Part shown: piece by piece, positions 1-11,610 of the stretch
How the letters are laid out: every line of letters starts with the position of its first letter
How positions within the stretch are numbered: the first letter of the stretch is position 1
Source of the DNA: Rebecca billardiae RCC1528
Taxonomy: Eukaryota > Haptophyta
Length of the DNA: 64,000 nt
NCBI GenBank assembly: GCA_965240325.2
Contig: OZ251250.1
Coordinates: 496,001 to 560,000 of the forward strand
Direction of reading: 5' to 3'
Position numbers and translations under genes: made by a program
The notes under the pieces: model-generated
The model's input: only the letters and a program-made list of their open reading frames with translations
Told to the model about the DNA's origin: nothing
Databases searched by the model: none

Positions 1-354
1 TCTCTCCTCTTCGGGTTCCATCTCACTCGCACTGCCCCACCTGCCCAGCCCCCGCTGGCCGGCCCTCGTGCGTGCGCGACTCACACGTGCCTTGCCCCTT
101 TCCTTCCCATCACTCAATGGGATTTCTCCTCCACGCGGTGCTCCCCAACACACCATGAAACGGGATCACTCACGCACCGCGTCTCGTCGACGGCGAGCGG
201 CATGCCCACCGCATCTGCTGCCGCTCGCCAAGGCATGAGGACACGTAAATCCCACTGAGTAGGAACACACGCAGCCGCCTCGGCATCGACATGCCAGGCG
301 GCGTGCCCACCTTCGGCCAGCAGTTGGCGTCGGCGTTCACGAGGACGGCTAGAC
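1..354. other. Left-edge sequence, no gene seen
   Basis: GC-rich non-repetitive sequence up to the hairpin element. Open frames here are short, begin at non-ATG codons and show no recognisable domain. Confidence 0.5.
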
Positions 355-1082
355 GTGGGGTTATTGGTACAATAACTGATTGTCTAAGAGGACGACAAGA
401 ACGCCGGGCGCCAGCGCCGCTCATCAGCCACATCGCCCTCTACCAGACCATCGCCTCAAAGCGCTGCTCCCGGACAAACAGTCTGTCCGGGTTTGTCGCC
501 GCGGAGATCTGCTGTTTCCGGCGCCCCCTGGCTGCTTCGCCAGGCGCGGGCGCGCGAGATGGCTGCAGCCGGGCTCGTGGCCCTGCGTCGCCGGCGGCGG
601 CGGCTCGCACGCGGGTGGCGCGTCGCGTGCACCGACCAACATCTTTCGGCAACCCGCCCACCCAGGGCCCGTTGGTCTGGTGCTCGGGCGGCGGGACCAC
701 AACACCCGCCGTCCGACCGCCCGGTCCTGCGGCGCTGCACTTAGGGCTCATGTGACCCCCTGCCTCCCAACACGATTGGGTTTTTCAGGTTAAGATGTTG
801 GTCGGTGCACGCGACGCGCCACCCGCGTGCGAGCCGCCGCCGCCGGCGACGCAGGGCCACGAGCCCGGCTGCAGCCATCTCGCGCGCCCGCGCCTGGCGA
901 AGCAGCCAGGGGGCGCCGGAAACAGCAGATCTCCGCGGCGACAAATCCGGACAGACTGTTTGTCCGGGAGCAGCGCTTTGAGGCGATGGTCTGGTAGAGG
1001 GCGATGTGGCTGATGAGCGGCGCTGGCGCCCGGCGTTCTTGTCGTCCTCTTAGACAATCAGTTATTGTACCAATAACCCCAC
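355..1082. mobile_element. Hairpin (foldback) element with 291-bp inverted arms
   Basis: Bases 355-645 and 792-1082 are reverse complements of each other. Both arms are 291 bp long and I found only one mismatch (g/a near 489). They enclose a 146-bp loop at 646-791. The outer ends read GTGGGGTTATTG and CAATAACCCCAC. No convincing target duplication is visible, and a (TA)n tract follows directly on the right. The arms encode nothing recognisable; frames that appear in both arms in mirror orientation are a by-product of the palindrome. It could be a non-autonomous foldback or MITE-like DNA transposon, or a recent inverted duplication. The near-identity of the arms implies recent origin or gene conversion. 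Confidence 0.8.
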
Positions 1083-1178
1083 ATATAGCTATATATATAT
1101 ATATATATATATACTACGGTTCGTCGAGTCTGAAACGCACGACGCTCCAGACGCCCAAGGTGCGCATCTCGCGGCCGC

Positions 1179-1550
1179 GCGCGCGTTGGCGGGCGCGGCG
1201 CGTGGTCGGACACTCACACGGCATCACGGCCACGGGCACGGGCGCGGGAATATAAGGGGCGTGAACGCGGACCGCAGCAGCAGTGACATCCGCGGAGCCA
1301 CCGGCAAGCGCGCCGGACAGCGCGCGGGTGCACCCGACCAAATGCCCGACCTCCAGCTGGCGCACAAAATCGCACACGCATCCGCAGCCTTATCCGGGGG
1401 CGCGCGCGTTGGCGGGCGCGGCGTGGTCGGACACGGGCGCGGAAAGGGGAACGCGCACCGCAGTGACATCCGCAAAGCCGTCGGCAAGCGCGCCGGACAG
1501 CGAGCGGGTGCACCCGACCAAATGCCCGCCCCACACCTGTCGCACACTGG
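1179..1550. repeat. Imperfect direct duplication
   Basis: Two diverged copies of one segment lie head to tail, at about 1179-1378 and 1402-1547. Both start with GCGCGCGTTGGCGGGCGCGG. Both contain 'cgcgccggacagcg', then 'gggtgcacccgaccaaatgcccg', and end near 'cgcacac'. The first copy holds extra sequence, including a TATAAG string at 1250. No domain was recognised in any frame. Confidence 0.7.
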
Positions 1551-2373
1551 CGTGGTACGGCTCACGTCGTTGACGGATGCCCTAAGACTGCCTCGGCACC
1601 TTGTGTAGTCTGTAGATCTGTGTTCAAATGCTCACCAAGCTGGCTCGCAGAGCTTGTGGCAGTGCCTAGCGTGCAAGAAGCTGCTACCAGTGGTGCCATA
1701 GCACTCAAGACCCGGCCGTGACGCATGGGGCTAGTCGGGTAGGCTGATCTGTGCTATCGGTGACCAGAAAAGCAGTTCGATCAGTGATCTGTGACTCTGG
1801 AAGTGTCGTGCGGCACACACCGTTTGAAACGCGAGCCGCGGCGCGTGCCAAACGTGACCACTTTCAGGCGGCGTGCGGGGTTGGACGTCCAGCGCGCGTG
1901 TACGTATACATTGTGCACACATATCCCCACCTCCCCGAGCCATCTCCTCGCGCCCAGGCTGCCCATATGTCGAGTCGGCTGGCAGGAAGTGACCGCTCGC
2001 ACAAGGTCAAGCCCGCAAGTGGTTGCGCGCGCCAACCGCAAGGGCGACGAGCGACGAGAGACATCAGGGAGCTGGTTTGTCGACGTTCCCCTGCGTCTTG
2101 GGGCCCGCCCCGCCCAGCGTGCCGCCACGGAACGCCCCGCAATCGACCGCTAGGACGCTCGGCGAGCACGCACCCACCGCCGCCACGGCAGCCCCGAGCC
2201 AGGCGTACGTTTAGGGGACAACCGGACCTGGCCGTAAAATAGGTGATCGTCCGGTCGGCCGCTGGCGCACGCCCTGGTAGGCCAGGCGCGTGTGTCATTG
2301 GCGGGCGCACCCTTCGGGCGGGCGCGAGTCGCGACCCAGGTTCGTGGTCGCCTTGCCGGCCAAGCTAGCCGGC
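1551..2373. other. Upstream region of EsV-1-7 gene 1, no gene seen
   Basis: Mixed-composition sequence without a recognisable gene. It does not share the conserved leader found upstream of EsV-1-7 genes 2-6; similarity to those genes begins only near 2341, at 'gtcgtggtcgcc'-like sequence. Either a different upstream region was joined to gene 1 or the original leader was lost. Confidence 0.5.
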
Positions 2374-3885
2374 ATGGTCGACCTGAAAAGCCGCAAGTGT
2401 GATCACACGGGCTGCACCACGCAGCCTCACTTCGGTCTGGCAGGCGACGCGCGCGCCAGCCGGTGCGCTGCGCACAAGCTGGCTGGCATGGTCAACGTTA
2501 CGAACCGCAAGTGCGATCACACGGGCTGCACCACGCAGCCTTCATTCGGCATGCCGGGTGACGCGCGCGCGAGCCGGTGCGCTGCGCACAAGCTGGCCGG
2601 CATGGTCGACCTGAAGAGCCCCAAGTGCGATCACACGGGCTGCATCACGCAGCCTTACTTCGGCATGCCGGGTGACGCGCGTGCCAGCCGGTGCGCTGCG
2701 CACAAGCTGGCCGGCATGGTCGACCTGAAGAACCCCAAGTGCGATCACACGGGCTGCACCACGCGGCCTCACTTCGGCATGCCGGGCGACATGCGTGCCA
2801 GCCGGTGCGCTGCGCACAAGCTGGCTGGCATGGTCAACGTTACGAACCGCAAGTGCGATCACACGGGCTGCACCAAGGAGCCTTCATTCGGCATGCCGGG
2901 TGACGCGCGCGCGAGCCGGTGCGCTGCGCACAAGCTGGCCGGCATGGTCGACCTGAAGAGCCCCAAGTGCGATCACACGGGCTGCACCACGCAGCCTTAC
3001 TTCGGCATGCCGGGTGACGCGCGTGCCAGCCGGTGCGCTGCGCACAAGCTGGCCGGCATGGTCGACCTGAAGCACCCCAAGTGCGATCACACGGGCTGCA
3101 CCGCGGGGCCTTCATTCGGCATGCCGGGTGACGCGTGGGCCAGCCGGTGCGCTGCGCACAAGCTGGCCGGCATGGTCGACCTGAAGAACCCCAAGTGCGA
3201 TCACACGGGCTGCACCACGCGGCCTTCATTCGGCATGCCGGGCGACGCGCGCGCCAGCCGGTGCGCTGCGCACAAGCTGGCCGGCATGGTCGACCTGAAG
3301 CACCCCAAGTGCGATCACACGGGCTGCACCACGCAGCCTTACTACGGCATGCCGGGTGACGCGCGTGCCAGCCGGTGCGCTGCGCACAAGCTGGCCGGCA
3401 TGGTCGACCTGAAGAGCCGCAAGTGCGATCACACGGGCTGCACCACGCAGCCTTACTTCGGCATGCCGGGTGACGCGCGTGCCAGCCGGTGCGCTGCGCA
3501 CAAGCTGGCCGGCATGCTCGACCTGAAGCACCCCAAGTGTGATCACACGGGCTGCACCACGCAGCCTGCGTTCGGCATGCCGGGTGACGCGCGCGCCAGC
3601 CGTTGCGCTGCGCACAAGCTGGCCGGCATGAAGAGCCATCGGAGTTCAGGTCGGCACAAGCGCGGGCTGCAGCAGGACATGAAGAGCCCCAACGAAGTGA
3701 CGAGCGCCGCCAAGCGACAGCGGAAGCGCGCCAGCAGCACAGCCACTGCTCCGGACGTTGTGGCAGCGCGGCGGCCGCGATCATCGCAGCTGCCGCAGCT
3801 GGTCACAGCCAGCGTCGTCTCGACGCCGTCGTGTGAACGACCCGTGGTGATGGCCAGGCGTGTGACCGGGGGGAGCCGGGCCTGA
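2374..3885 (+). CDS. EsV-1-7 repeat protein 1 (11 repeats)
   Basis: The product is 503 aa from the first ATG, which has a strong Kozak context (GCCGGCATGG). It consists of 11 tandem units of 38 aa (114 bp), each C-x4-C-x16-C-x2-H-x12 with consensus KCDHTGCTTQPxFGMPGDA then RASRCAAHKLAGMVDLK. Spacing and ligands match the EsV-1-7 domain of Ectocarpus virus EsV-1 and brown-algal IMM, a presumed zinc-binding repeat of unknown biochemistry. The tail after the last repeat is basic (KRQRKR) and looks like a nuclear localisation signal. Two repeats (first and fourth) are followed by the linker MVNVTNR instead of MVDLK. The open frame extends upstream to about 2290 without an ATG, so an unseen 5' exon is possible. 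The tail type (SHRSSGRHKRG) is shared with genes 3 and 6. Confidence 0.85.
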   Translation: MVDLKSRKCDHTGCTTQPHFGLAGDARASRCAAHKLAGMVNVTNRKCDHTGCTTQPSFGMPGDARASRCAAHKLAGMVDLKSPKCDHTGCITQPYFGMPGDARASRCAAHKLAGMVDLKNPKCDHTGCTTRPHFGMPGDMRASRCAAHKLAGMVNVTNRKCDHTGCTKEPSFGMPGDARASRCAAHKLAGMVDLKSPKCDHTGCTTQPYFGMPGDARASRCAAHKLAGMVDLKHPKCDHTGCTAGPSFGMPGDAWASRCAAHKLAGMVDLKNPKCDHTGCTTRPSFGMPGDARASRCAAHKLAGMVDLKHPKCDHTGCTTQPYYGMPGDARASRCAAHKLAGMVDLKSRKCDHTGCTTQPYFGMPGDARASRCAAHKLAGMLDLKHPKCDHTGCTTQPAFGMPGDARASRCAAHKLAGMKSHRSSGRHKRGLQQDMKSPNEVTSAAKRQRKRASSTATAPDVVAARRPRSSQLPQLVTASVVSTPSCERPVVMARRVTGGSRA

Positions 3886-4373
<488 letters not shown>

Positions 4374-4574
4374 ATATGCATGCAGCGATCGGGAGGGATC
4401 GTACGCGCGGCGCTTTCTCATCGATCGCGCCGATGAGCACGAGGGGCAGGTACTACGGCTCTGTTTACTGTTGACGTTGGCGGATGCTCAACGACTTAGA
4501 AGGGGACTCAGCAGCGCTGGCTCGCGCAATCGGCGAGCAGGCTGGCGGCGCTTCCGGCGGGGCAAGGTGCTACG

Positions 4575-7010
4575 ATGTCCGCACTGAACGGCATCATCGT
4601 GACGCACGGCCCGAACGCGGAGCACCGCATCAACACGCTCGAGGAGTACAACTCGACGTGGGACACTTACAATCCGATGGCGGCGAAGATGATCAAGGTC
4701 AGTGACGAGCGGATGGACCTGGCGCGTGAGAACTACGCGCTGCAGCAGCGGCTGCTCGACCATCGCCACGAGCACGAGCGCCGCGAGCACGCCGAGCGCC
4801 GGGCCGCGGCGGAACGCGCGGCGGCGGCGGCGGGGGCGAGGCAGGCGCCAAGCTACGCGCAGGCTGCCTCGGCGGGCGCGGGGAGTGGTTTAGCCACTCC
4901 GGGTGGCCCGACGGCGACCGGACCGGGTTCAGGTCCGGCGGCGGGCGGCGGATCCGGAATTTCTCCGGGTCCGGCGGCCGGCACACCCGGTCCGGGTGTG
5001 GGCACAGGCGGCGCGGCAGGTGCGCCGGCTGGGACTGACGGCGCGACGCCTGTGGGCGGCGCCGGCGTCGGCGCGGCGCCTACGGGCGGCGCCGGCGGGA
5101 TCGGTGGCGCGGCGCCCGCGGGCGGCGCTGCCGTGACGCTCGATCCGCGCGCGCGCGAGCTCTACCGCCGCGAGCGCGAGACCGAGGAACAGATGTATGA
5201 GCGGCAGGCGAGCGAGCACGCCATGCTGGACATAAAGCTCCGACAGAGCGTGTTGGAGGCAGCGCCGGACGGCGACGAGGCGGACCCCGCCAAGTACGCC
5301 GGGGCGCAGTACGAGAAAGGGACGGCTTTCTTACGCACAGAGCTGCGGTCGTGGGTGACGGAGGCTGCGTGGCAGCACATCAACCGCCTCATGGAGACGC
5401 AGCCGGAGGTGCAGGAGGAGCGCGCGCGCCGGGGCGCACTTACGCCGGGGCGCGAGTTTCTGTACCTGTGGAAGACGATCCTGCGCATGCGCAAGCCCGA
5501 CGACATGCGGAAGTACATGTCGGTGCGGGCACGCTGGCATCGGACGGTCCTGCCGGACTGCGGCAAGGACGGCGTCGGCGCCCTCGAGCTCTTCCAGGTG
5601 CTACAGCACAACCACGTGCTGCTGCAGGAGCTGAGTGACGCAGCGCCAGCGGCGGAGATGCTTGCGCGGCTCATCGAGTTCATTCCGTCGGTGGGCGCGG
5701 GCATCGAGATGCGGACGCGGTACGAGTCGAAGGACTACAGGACCGTGACGAACTTCGACGTGCAGGAGCTCGTGCACGAGCTCAACGGCAAGTTCGAGGA
5801 CTGGGACTTCTCCAAGGGCAAGCGGGTTGACCGCGGCGGCCCTGGGCGCCCAGGGGCGGGTGGCCGCACGCCAGGAGGCGGCGGCGCTACCCGCGCGCAC
5901 CCAATCGACGGGCTCCGCCTGGCGCAGGCGGCGGCGGCGTCGGCGGGTGGCGGCGGCGGCGACACGACGTCGCCGGCTGGCCGTGGTGGCGGCGGCGGAG
6001 GTCGTGGCGGCGGCGGCGGCGGCACTGGCCGCGGCGCCGGCCGCGGAGGCCAGGACGACTCCGACGACGTGCACGGGCCGCGCTGCTACAAGTGCGGCGC
6101 CGTGGGGCATATCAAGCGTTACTGCCCGCAGGTGACGCAGGCTGATCGCGACTCGAACGCTGGCGATGACGCGGCGTCGACGCGGTCGGATCGCAGCCGT
6201 GGCTCACATCGGAGCGGCGGCGGCGGTGGCGGCGGCGGTGGCGGGGGCAGCACCCGCGCCGTGGTCGGTAATGGCAACGGCGGCGGCACGGTCCGCACGC
6301 AGGTCGCGTTCGCTCCCGAGCAGGGTGACGAGCCCGACGGCGCCGTTGGTGGCGACGGTGACGCTGACGCCGGATACGGCGGCGGCGCCGGCGCCGGACT
6401 CGGCTTGGCGCCTATTGGCGCGGCTATCGGCGGCAGGGCGCAGCGCGACGAGGACATCGAGATCGTCGCGGCGCGGGCGGCCGAGGCACGTGTGGCGCCG
6501 CCGGAGGACAACACGCGGGCGTTGGTGTTTGACACTGGCGCACGGAAGAACATCGCCATGGCCGAGGATTTGACGAATCTCACCCCGGTGGACGGCGCAT
6601 CATGTCAGATCGAGTGGGGGAACGGTGCGCGGGAGCGGGTCACTCACAGCGGGACCCTGGTGGTCAAGCTTGCGGCGGACGACGACAGCGACAAGGTCCT
6701 CACGCTCGAGATCGAGGCGTGGGCGTCGCGGCGCGTCACGGCGCCGCTGCTGTCGGTCGAGCACTGCGCGGACGCAGGCATCGAGTTCCACTACTCGCAG
6801 CGCGGCAACACTGCGGACTTTACGGCGCTGGGAGGCGGCGTCGTGCAGCTGCCGCGCGATTCCACGCTGCGCGCCGAGATCGTACGGCGCCAGGTGGGGC
6901 CGGACGTCGGCGATGCGCCGGCGGAGCCGCGCGCACGGCGCAGGGCGCCGGTGCGGCGTGTGGGCGCGGGGCGGGGGCGCATTGGCGCTGCGCCGCCCCC
7001 AAACGCCTAA
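4575..7010 (+). CDS. Copia Gag-protease polyprotein
   Basis: 811 aa from ATG 4575. A Gly/Ala/Pro-rich linker (about residues 80-200) precedes a helical Gag capsid-like region (about 200-430). A Gly-rich stretch leads to a CCHC zinc knuckle at residues 504-517 (C-x2-C-x4-H-x4-C; CYKCGAVGHIKRYC), which would bind genomic RNA. A second Gly-rich linker is followed by a retroviral-type aspartic protease with the catalytic DTG at residue 653 (ALVFDTGARKNI). The frame closes at 7010, before the integrase, which lies in the -1 frame from 6602. This is either a genuine -1 Gag-Pro/Pol frameshift arrangement or a mutation; many Copia elements use one continuous frame. Confidence 0.9.
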   Translation: MSALNGIIVTHGPNAEHRINTLEEYNSTWDTYNPMAAKMIKVSDERMDLARENYALQQRLLDHRHEHERREHAERRAAAERAAAAAGARQAPSYAQAASAGAGSGLATPGGPTATGPGSGPAAGGGSGISPGPAAGTPGPGVGTGGAAGAPAGTDGATPVGGAGVGAAPTGGAGGIGGAAPAGGAAVTLDPRARELYRRERETEEQMYERQASEHAMLDIKLRQSVLEAAPDGDEADPAKYAGAQYEKGTAFLRTELRSWVTEAAWQHINRLMETQPEVQEERARRGALTPGREFLYLWKTILRMRKPDDMRKYMSVRARWHRTVLPDCGKDGVGALELFQVLQHNHVLLQELSDAAPAAEMLARLIEFIPSVGAGIEMRTRYESKDYRTVTNFDVQELVHELNGKFEDWDFSKGKRVDRGGPGRPGAGGRTPGGGGATRAHPIDGLRLAQAAAASAGGGGGDTTSPAGRGGGGGGRGGGGGGTGRGAGRGGQDDSDDVHGPRCYKCGAVGHIKRYCPQVTQADRDSNAGDDAASTRSDRSRGSHRSGGGGGGGGGGGSTRAVVGNGNGGGTVRTQVAFAPEQGDEPDGAVGGDGDADAGYGGGAGAGLGLAPIGAAIGGRAQRDEDIEIVAARAAEARVAPPEDNTRALVFDTGARKNIAMAEDLTNLTPVDGASCQIEWGNGARERVTHSGTLVVKLAADDDSDKVLTLEIEAWASRRVTAPLLSVEHCADAGIEFHYSQRGNTADFTALGGGVVQLPRDSTLRAEIVRRQVGPDVGDAPAEPRARRRAPVRRVGAGRGRIGAAPPPNA

Positions 7011-9003
7011 GCCCGGAACCCGCGCAGGTGCGAACCACAAACACAACCACTACGGTATCTGATACCACTACTACTACAGAGGCGGCGCGAGGCGCTGATC
7101 CGGCGTGGTTACGCACTTGGTCGGTTCGAACGGGCACCAATGACCAACGTCTACTCGAGCGCACGCGACGCGTGGCCGAGGGGATGGAGGGGGCGAACGC
7201 GCGGCGTGAGCCGCTCGACGAGCAGTCGGCGGCGGGCATGACGCGGCGGTCGTTCGCGGACGCGATGCCGACGGCGCACTACCCTGGGCAGGTGACGCAC
7301 GTCGACATCTTCTCTATGGCGCGCATCGACTTACCAGTTGGGGCCGATGGCGCACGTGGAGGGTATCCTCATGGGATCATATTCGTCGATGGGCATTCAC
7401 GTCGATGGCAAGTGTACGCGCTACGCAGCTTGGATGACGCCGAGGTTGGTCGGGCATTCCGCTGGTACGCGCAGTTGCTTGGAACAGGGGCCATGCACAT
7501 GTCGCATTGGGTCCTGGCGTCGGGGTGTACTATGGCGCGACGCCATATTCACACCGACGGTGGCTCGACGTTGCTGAGTACGTACGTCGAGGGTGAGCTG
7601 GCGAAGCTTGGGTTCTCGTCGACGGTCACGTCGGCGCCCGACTCGCCGAGCTCGAATGGCGTGGCGGAACGCGCTATCCGCACGCTGAAGTCGAGACTGC
7701 GCGCCACGGTCGTTGCGCGTGGAGTCTCGCGGGTCGATTGGCACTACGCGGCGTGGCACGCATGCGCGTCGCGCAATCGACTGGCGTCACGTGGTATCAT
7801 TCGTGACGATGGAGACATTGAGTGGCTCACGCCGGATGAGCTGTTCTTTGGCAAACGTCCGACGTGGAAGCATCACGTGGCGTTTGGCGCGCGCTGCCGC
7901 GTGCTGATGCTGGGCGCACGGCGCAATGCATTGGGGCAGCTGAAGCAGCGCGCACTACCCGGACGTGTCTATCTCTGGGGTGGGCACGGCGTGCAGTGGC
8001 GCGGTACATGGCGCTACGTGCTTGGGTACGTATGTCGTTTAGACGACGGACGTCTCGTTCACTCACGTGACGTACGCATCGACGAGACCGACCTGGTCGA
8101 GGGGGGGCACTCGTCGCTGGGCGCACCTGACGGTGGCGCGTACGTGGGTGATGGTGACGGCGCCGCAGTAAGCGGCGGACATCGTCCAGTCGGCGGTGAT
8201 GCCGACGGTGAGGACGAGGACGGCGACGACGGCGAGACGCCAGCCGACGCCGGGAATGACGACGCGACAGAGTTCGACGTCGGGTACGACGACGACGCAG
8301 ATGCGTCAACGTCGGGGCGCGGGCGCAGCAGCGTAGACGCGGGACAACGCGGGTGCAGCAGCGCGGGCGCACAGCCGTCGACGCCGACGCCGCAGGGCGG
8401 GCGTGGCGGGGCAGGCGCGTCGATGACGCAGCCGGGTCGGCAGGATCAGATACCGCCGACGGAATCACGGCGCGGGGCCGCAGCAGATGCTGGCGGGCCG
8501 CCGCGCGGCGCAGACGGTGACGACGGCGTGATCGAGGACGCGCCGCCGCCCGGTCTGGATATGGGACACGATCCGCTTCGCAGGGATCGGACGTCGCGCC
8601 GACGGCCGCAGCTGCTGACTGCCGTCGTCAGCGCCGCGTCGGTGTTCCAGAAGATCAACGTGAAGGTGCCGACGAACTATCGCGAGGCGATGCGGTCGGC
8701 GGAGGCGCCCCAGTGGCAGGGCGCCATGCTCGAGCACTTGGAAGGTCACAAGTTGCTCGGCACCTCGGAGGAGGTGGTGGTTCCGGAGGGCACGCGGGTG
8801 TTGCCGAGCCAGTGGGTCTTTGACGTCAAGTCGAACCCGGAGGGCGAGGTGACGCGCTTCAAGGCGCGGTCGGTGCTACTGGGGAACCTACAGCGGCCGG
8901 GGATCGACTTTCAGGAGGTCTTTGCTCCGACGATCCGGCCGGAACAAGTGCGACTACTCGTGGCGATCGCCGCTCAGCAGGCTGGCGCGAGGGTCGACTT
9001 GGG
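6602..9003 (+). pseudogene. Copia Pol part 1: integrase and start of RT
   Basis: Open in the -1 frame relative to gag-pro; meaningful coding begins near 7020. The integrase core has its DDE triad at D (7304, THVDIFS), D (7556, HTDGGS) and E (7667, SNGVAERAIRTLK), with about 36 residues between the last two, as in Copia integrases. An acidic low-complexity linker (8100-8600) follows, then the start of the RT domain (WQGAMLEHLEGHK..., VLPSQWVFDVK..., RFKARSVLLGN, FAPTIRPEQVRLLVAIAAQQ). The frame is lost near 8999-9003 in a GGG run, and the protein continues one frame over. Removing a single G would restore it, so this is either a disabling 1-nt insertion or a consensus error. Confidence 0.85.
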
Positions 9004-10313
9004 TGCAGGCGTCGGTTGCGGCGCTGGGCATACTGTCGAAGGACGACGTCAAGGACGCGTACCTCAACTCGGAGTTGAAGCCGGATGAGCGGCCTCTCTT
9101 CTCATTCCCGCCGGGCTACGTGCCGAGCACGCAGGCGCCGCCGGGGCACAAAGTCGTGGGCCGGAGCCTGAAGGCGTATCCGGGCCTACGCCAGTCTGGG
9201 CGCGCGTGGCATCGCACGCACCGCACCCAGCTGCTCGCGCGCGGCTTCTCGGAGTGTCCGAGTGCGCCGTGCATCTACGTCAAGGAGTCGGCGCCGGGCG
9301 AGTTCATCATCGCGGGCGGCTTTGTCGACGACTTGCTGTTTCTCAACCTGACGCGCGACGCGCGCGCGGTGGAGAAGCTGGCGGCTGACCTGAAGGAACA
9401 CTACGAGATCAAGCTGAGTGAGCGGCTCGATAAGTTCCTGGGCGCCGTGTTTGAAGTTCATGACGACGGCATCCTGATGCATCTGGGGCCGTACGTCGAG
9501 AGCGTGCTTCAGCGGTTCGGTTTGAACGCGAGCACGCCGGCGCGCACGCCGGAGCCGGCGGCGCGGGCGCAGCTGAGCGACGACGACGAGGCGTTGCTGC
9601 AGCGCGCGGAGATTGAGAACTACCAGGCGATGGTGGGATGTCTCATGTTTGCGATAGTCACGGCGCGGCCGGACATCGCGCACGCGGTGAACATGCTGAC
9701 TCGACGCATGTCACGTCCGCGGGCGGTGGATCTGGTAAGTGCGAAGCGCGTGCTGCGCTACTTACGTGGATGCCCGCGATTGGGAATCTTGTTCAAGTTT
9801 GCGACAGATTCCGAGCACCCCGACCTACTTGCTTTCGCTGACTCCGATTGGGCAAGCAATCCGGTGGAGACCAAGGGCAGGTCGACGGGTGGATACATTG
9901 TGTTCTACAATGGGGCGCCGGTGTCGTGGCACAGCGGGCTGCAAGGCACAGTCTCGCTGAGCTCGACGGAGGCGGAGTACGTCGCGCTGAGCGATTGCTG
10001 CCGCGAGGTGAGCTACTTGCGGAGCATACTCGAGTCCATGCGGCAGCCGCCGCGGGGCGCGACGGAGGTGCGAGAGGACAACAAGGGGGCTATCGACCTC
10101 GTGGAGAATCCTGTGCACCACAAGCGCTCGAAGCACATCGAGATCAAGCATCATTATGTGCGCGACGCGCAGGAGGGCGGCAAGGTGAAGGTGGTCAAGG
10201 TACACACCTCACTCAACCACTCTGACATCATGACGAAGGCGACGGACGGTGCGACGTTCAAGCGGCACGTCGACGCCATCATGGTGGAGCGACACCCGAC
10301 GCGCGCGCGGTAA
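9004..10313 (+). pseudogene. Copia Pol part 2: RT catalytic core and RNase H
   Basis: This continues the RT domain after the frameshift. It contains SKDDVKDAYLNSELK (first catalytic Asp region), FPPGYV, and GGFVDDLLFL at about 9316-9345 (the Y/FVDD active site). The classic Copia RPDIAHAVNML segment and RNase H follow (ADSDWASN, STGGYIVFYNG, SLSSTEAEYVAL, EDNKGAI, HHKRSKHIEIKHH). The stop at 10313 lies 27 bp before the polypurine tract. The catalytic residues look intact, so loss of function would come only from the upstream frameshift. Confidence 0.9.
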
Positions 10314-10340
10314 GCGGCGCAGCTCGCGGCTATGGCTGTC

Positions 10341-10348
10341 GAGGGGGG
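10341..10348 (+). other. Polypurine tract
   Basis: GAGGGGGG directly abuts the TG start of the 3' LTR, the position and composition expected for the plus-strand primer. Confidence 0.8.

Positions 10349-11610
<1,262 letters not shown>

Noticed and set aside
1610-1680. tRNA-like B-box ('gttcaaatgct')
   Set aside because: The consensus is incomplete and no cloverleaf with an acceptor stem could be drawn.
6602-7010. Overlap of Copia gag-pro and pol frames as proven programmed -1 frameshifting
   Set aside because: No clear slippery heptamer with a downstream structure was identified, and the same element has an unrelated frameshift near 9000, so mutation is equally likely.
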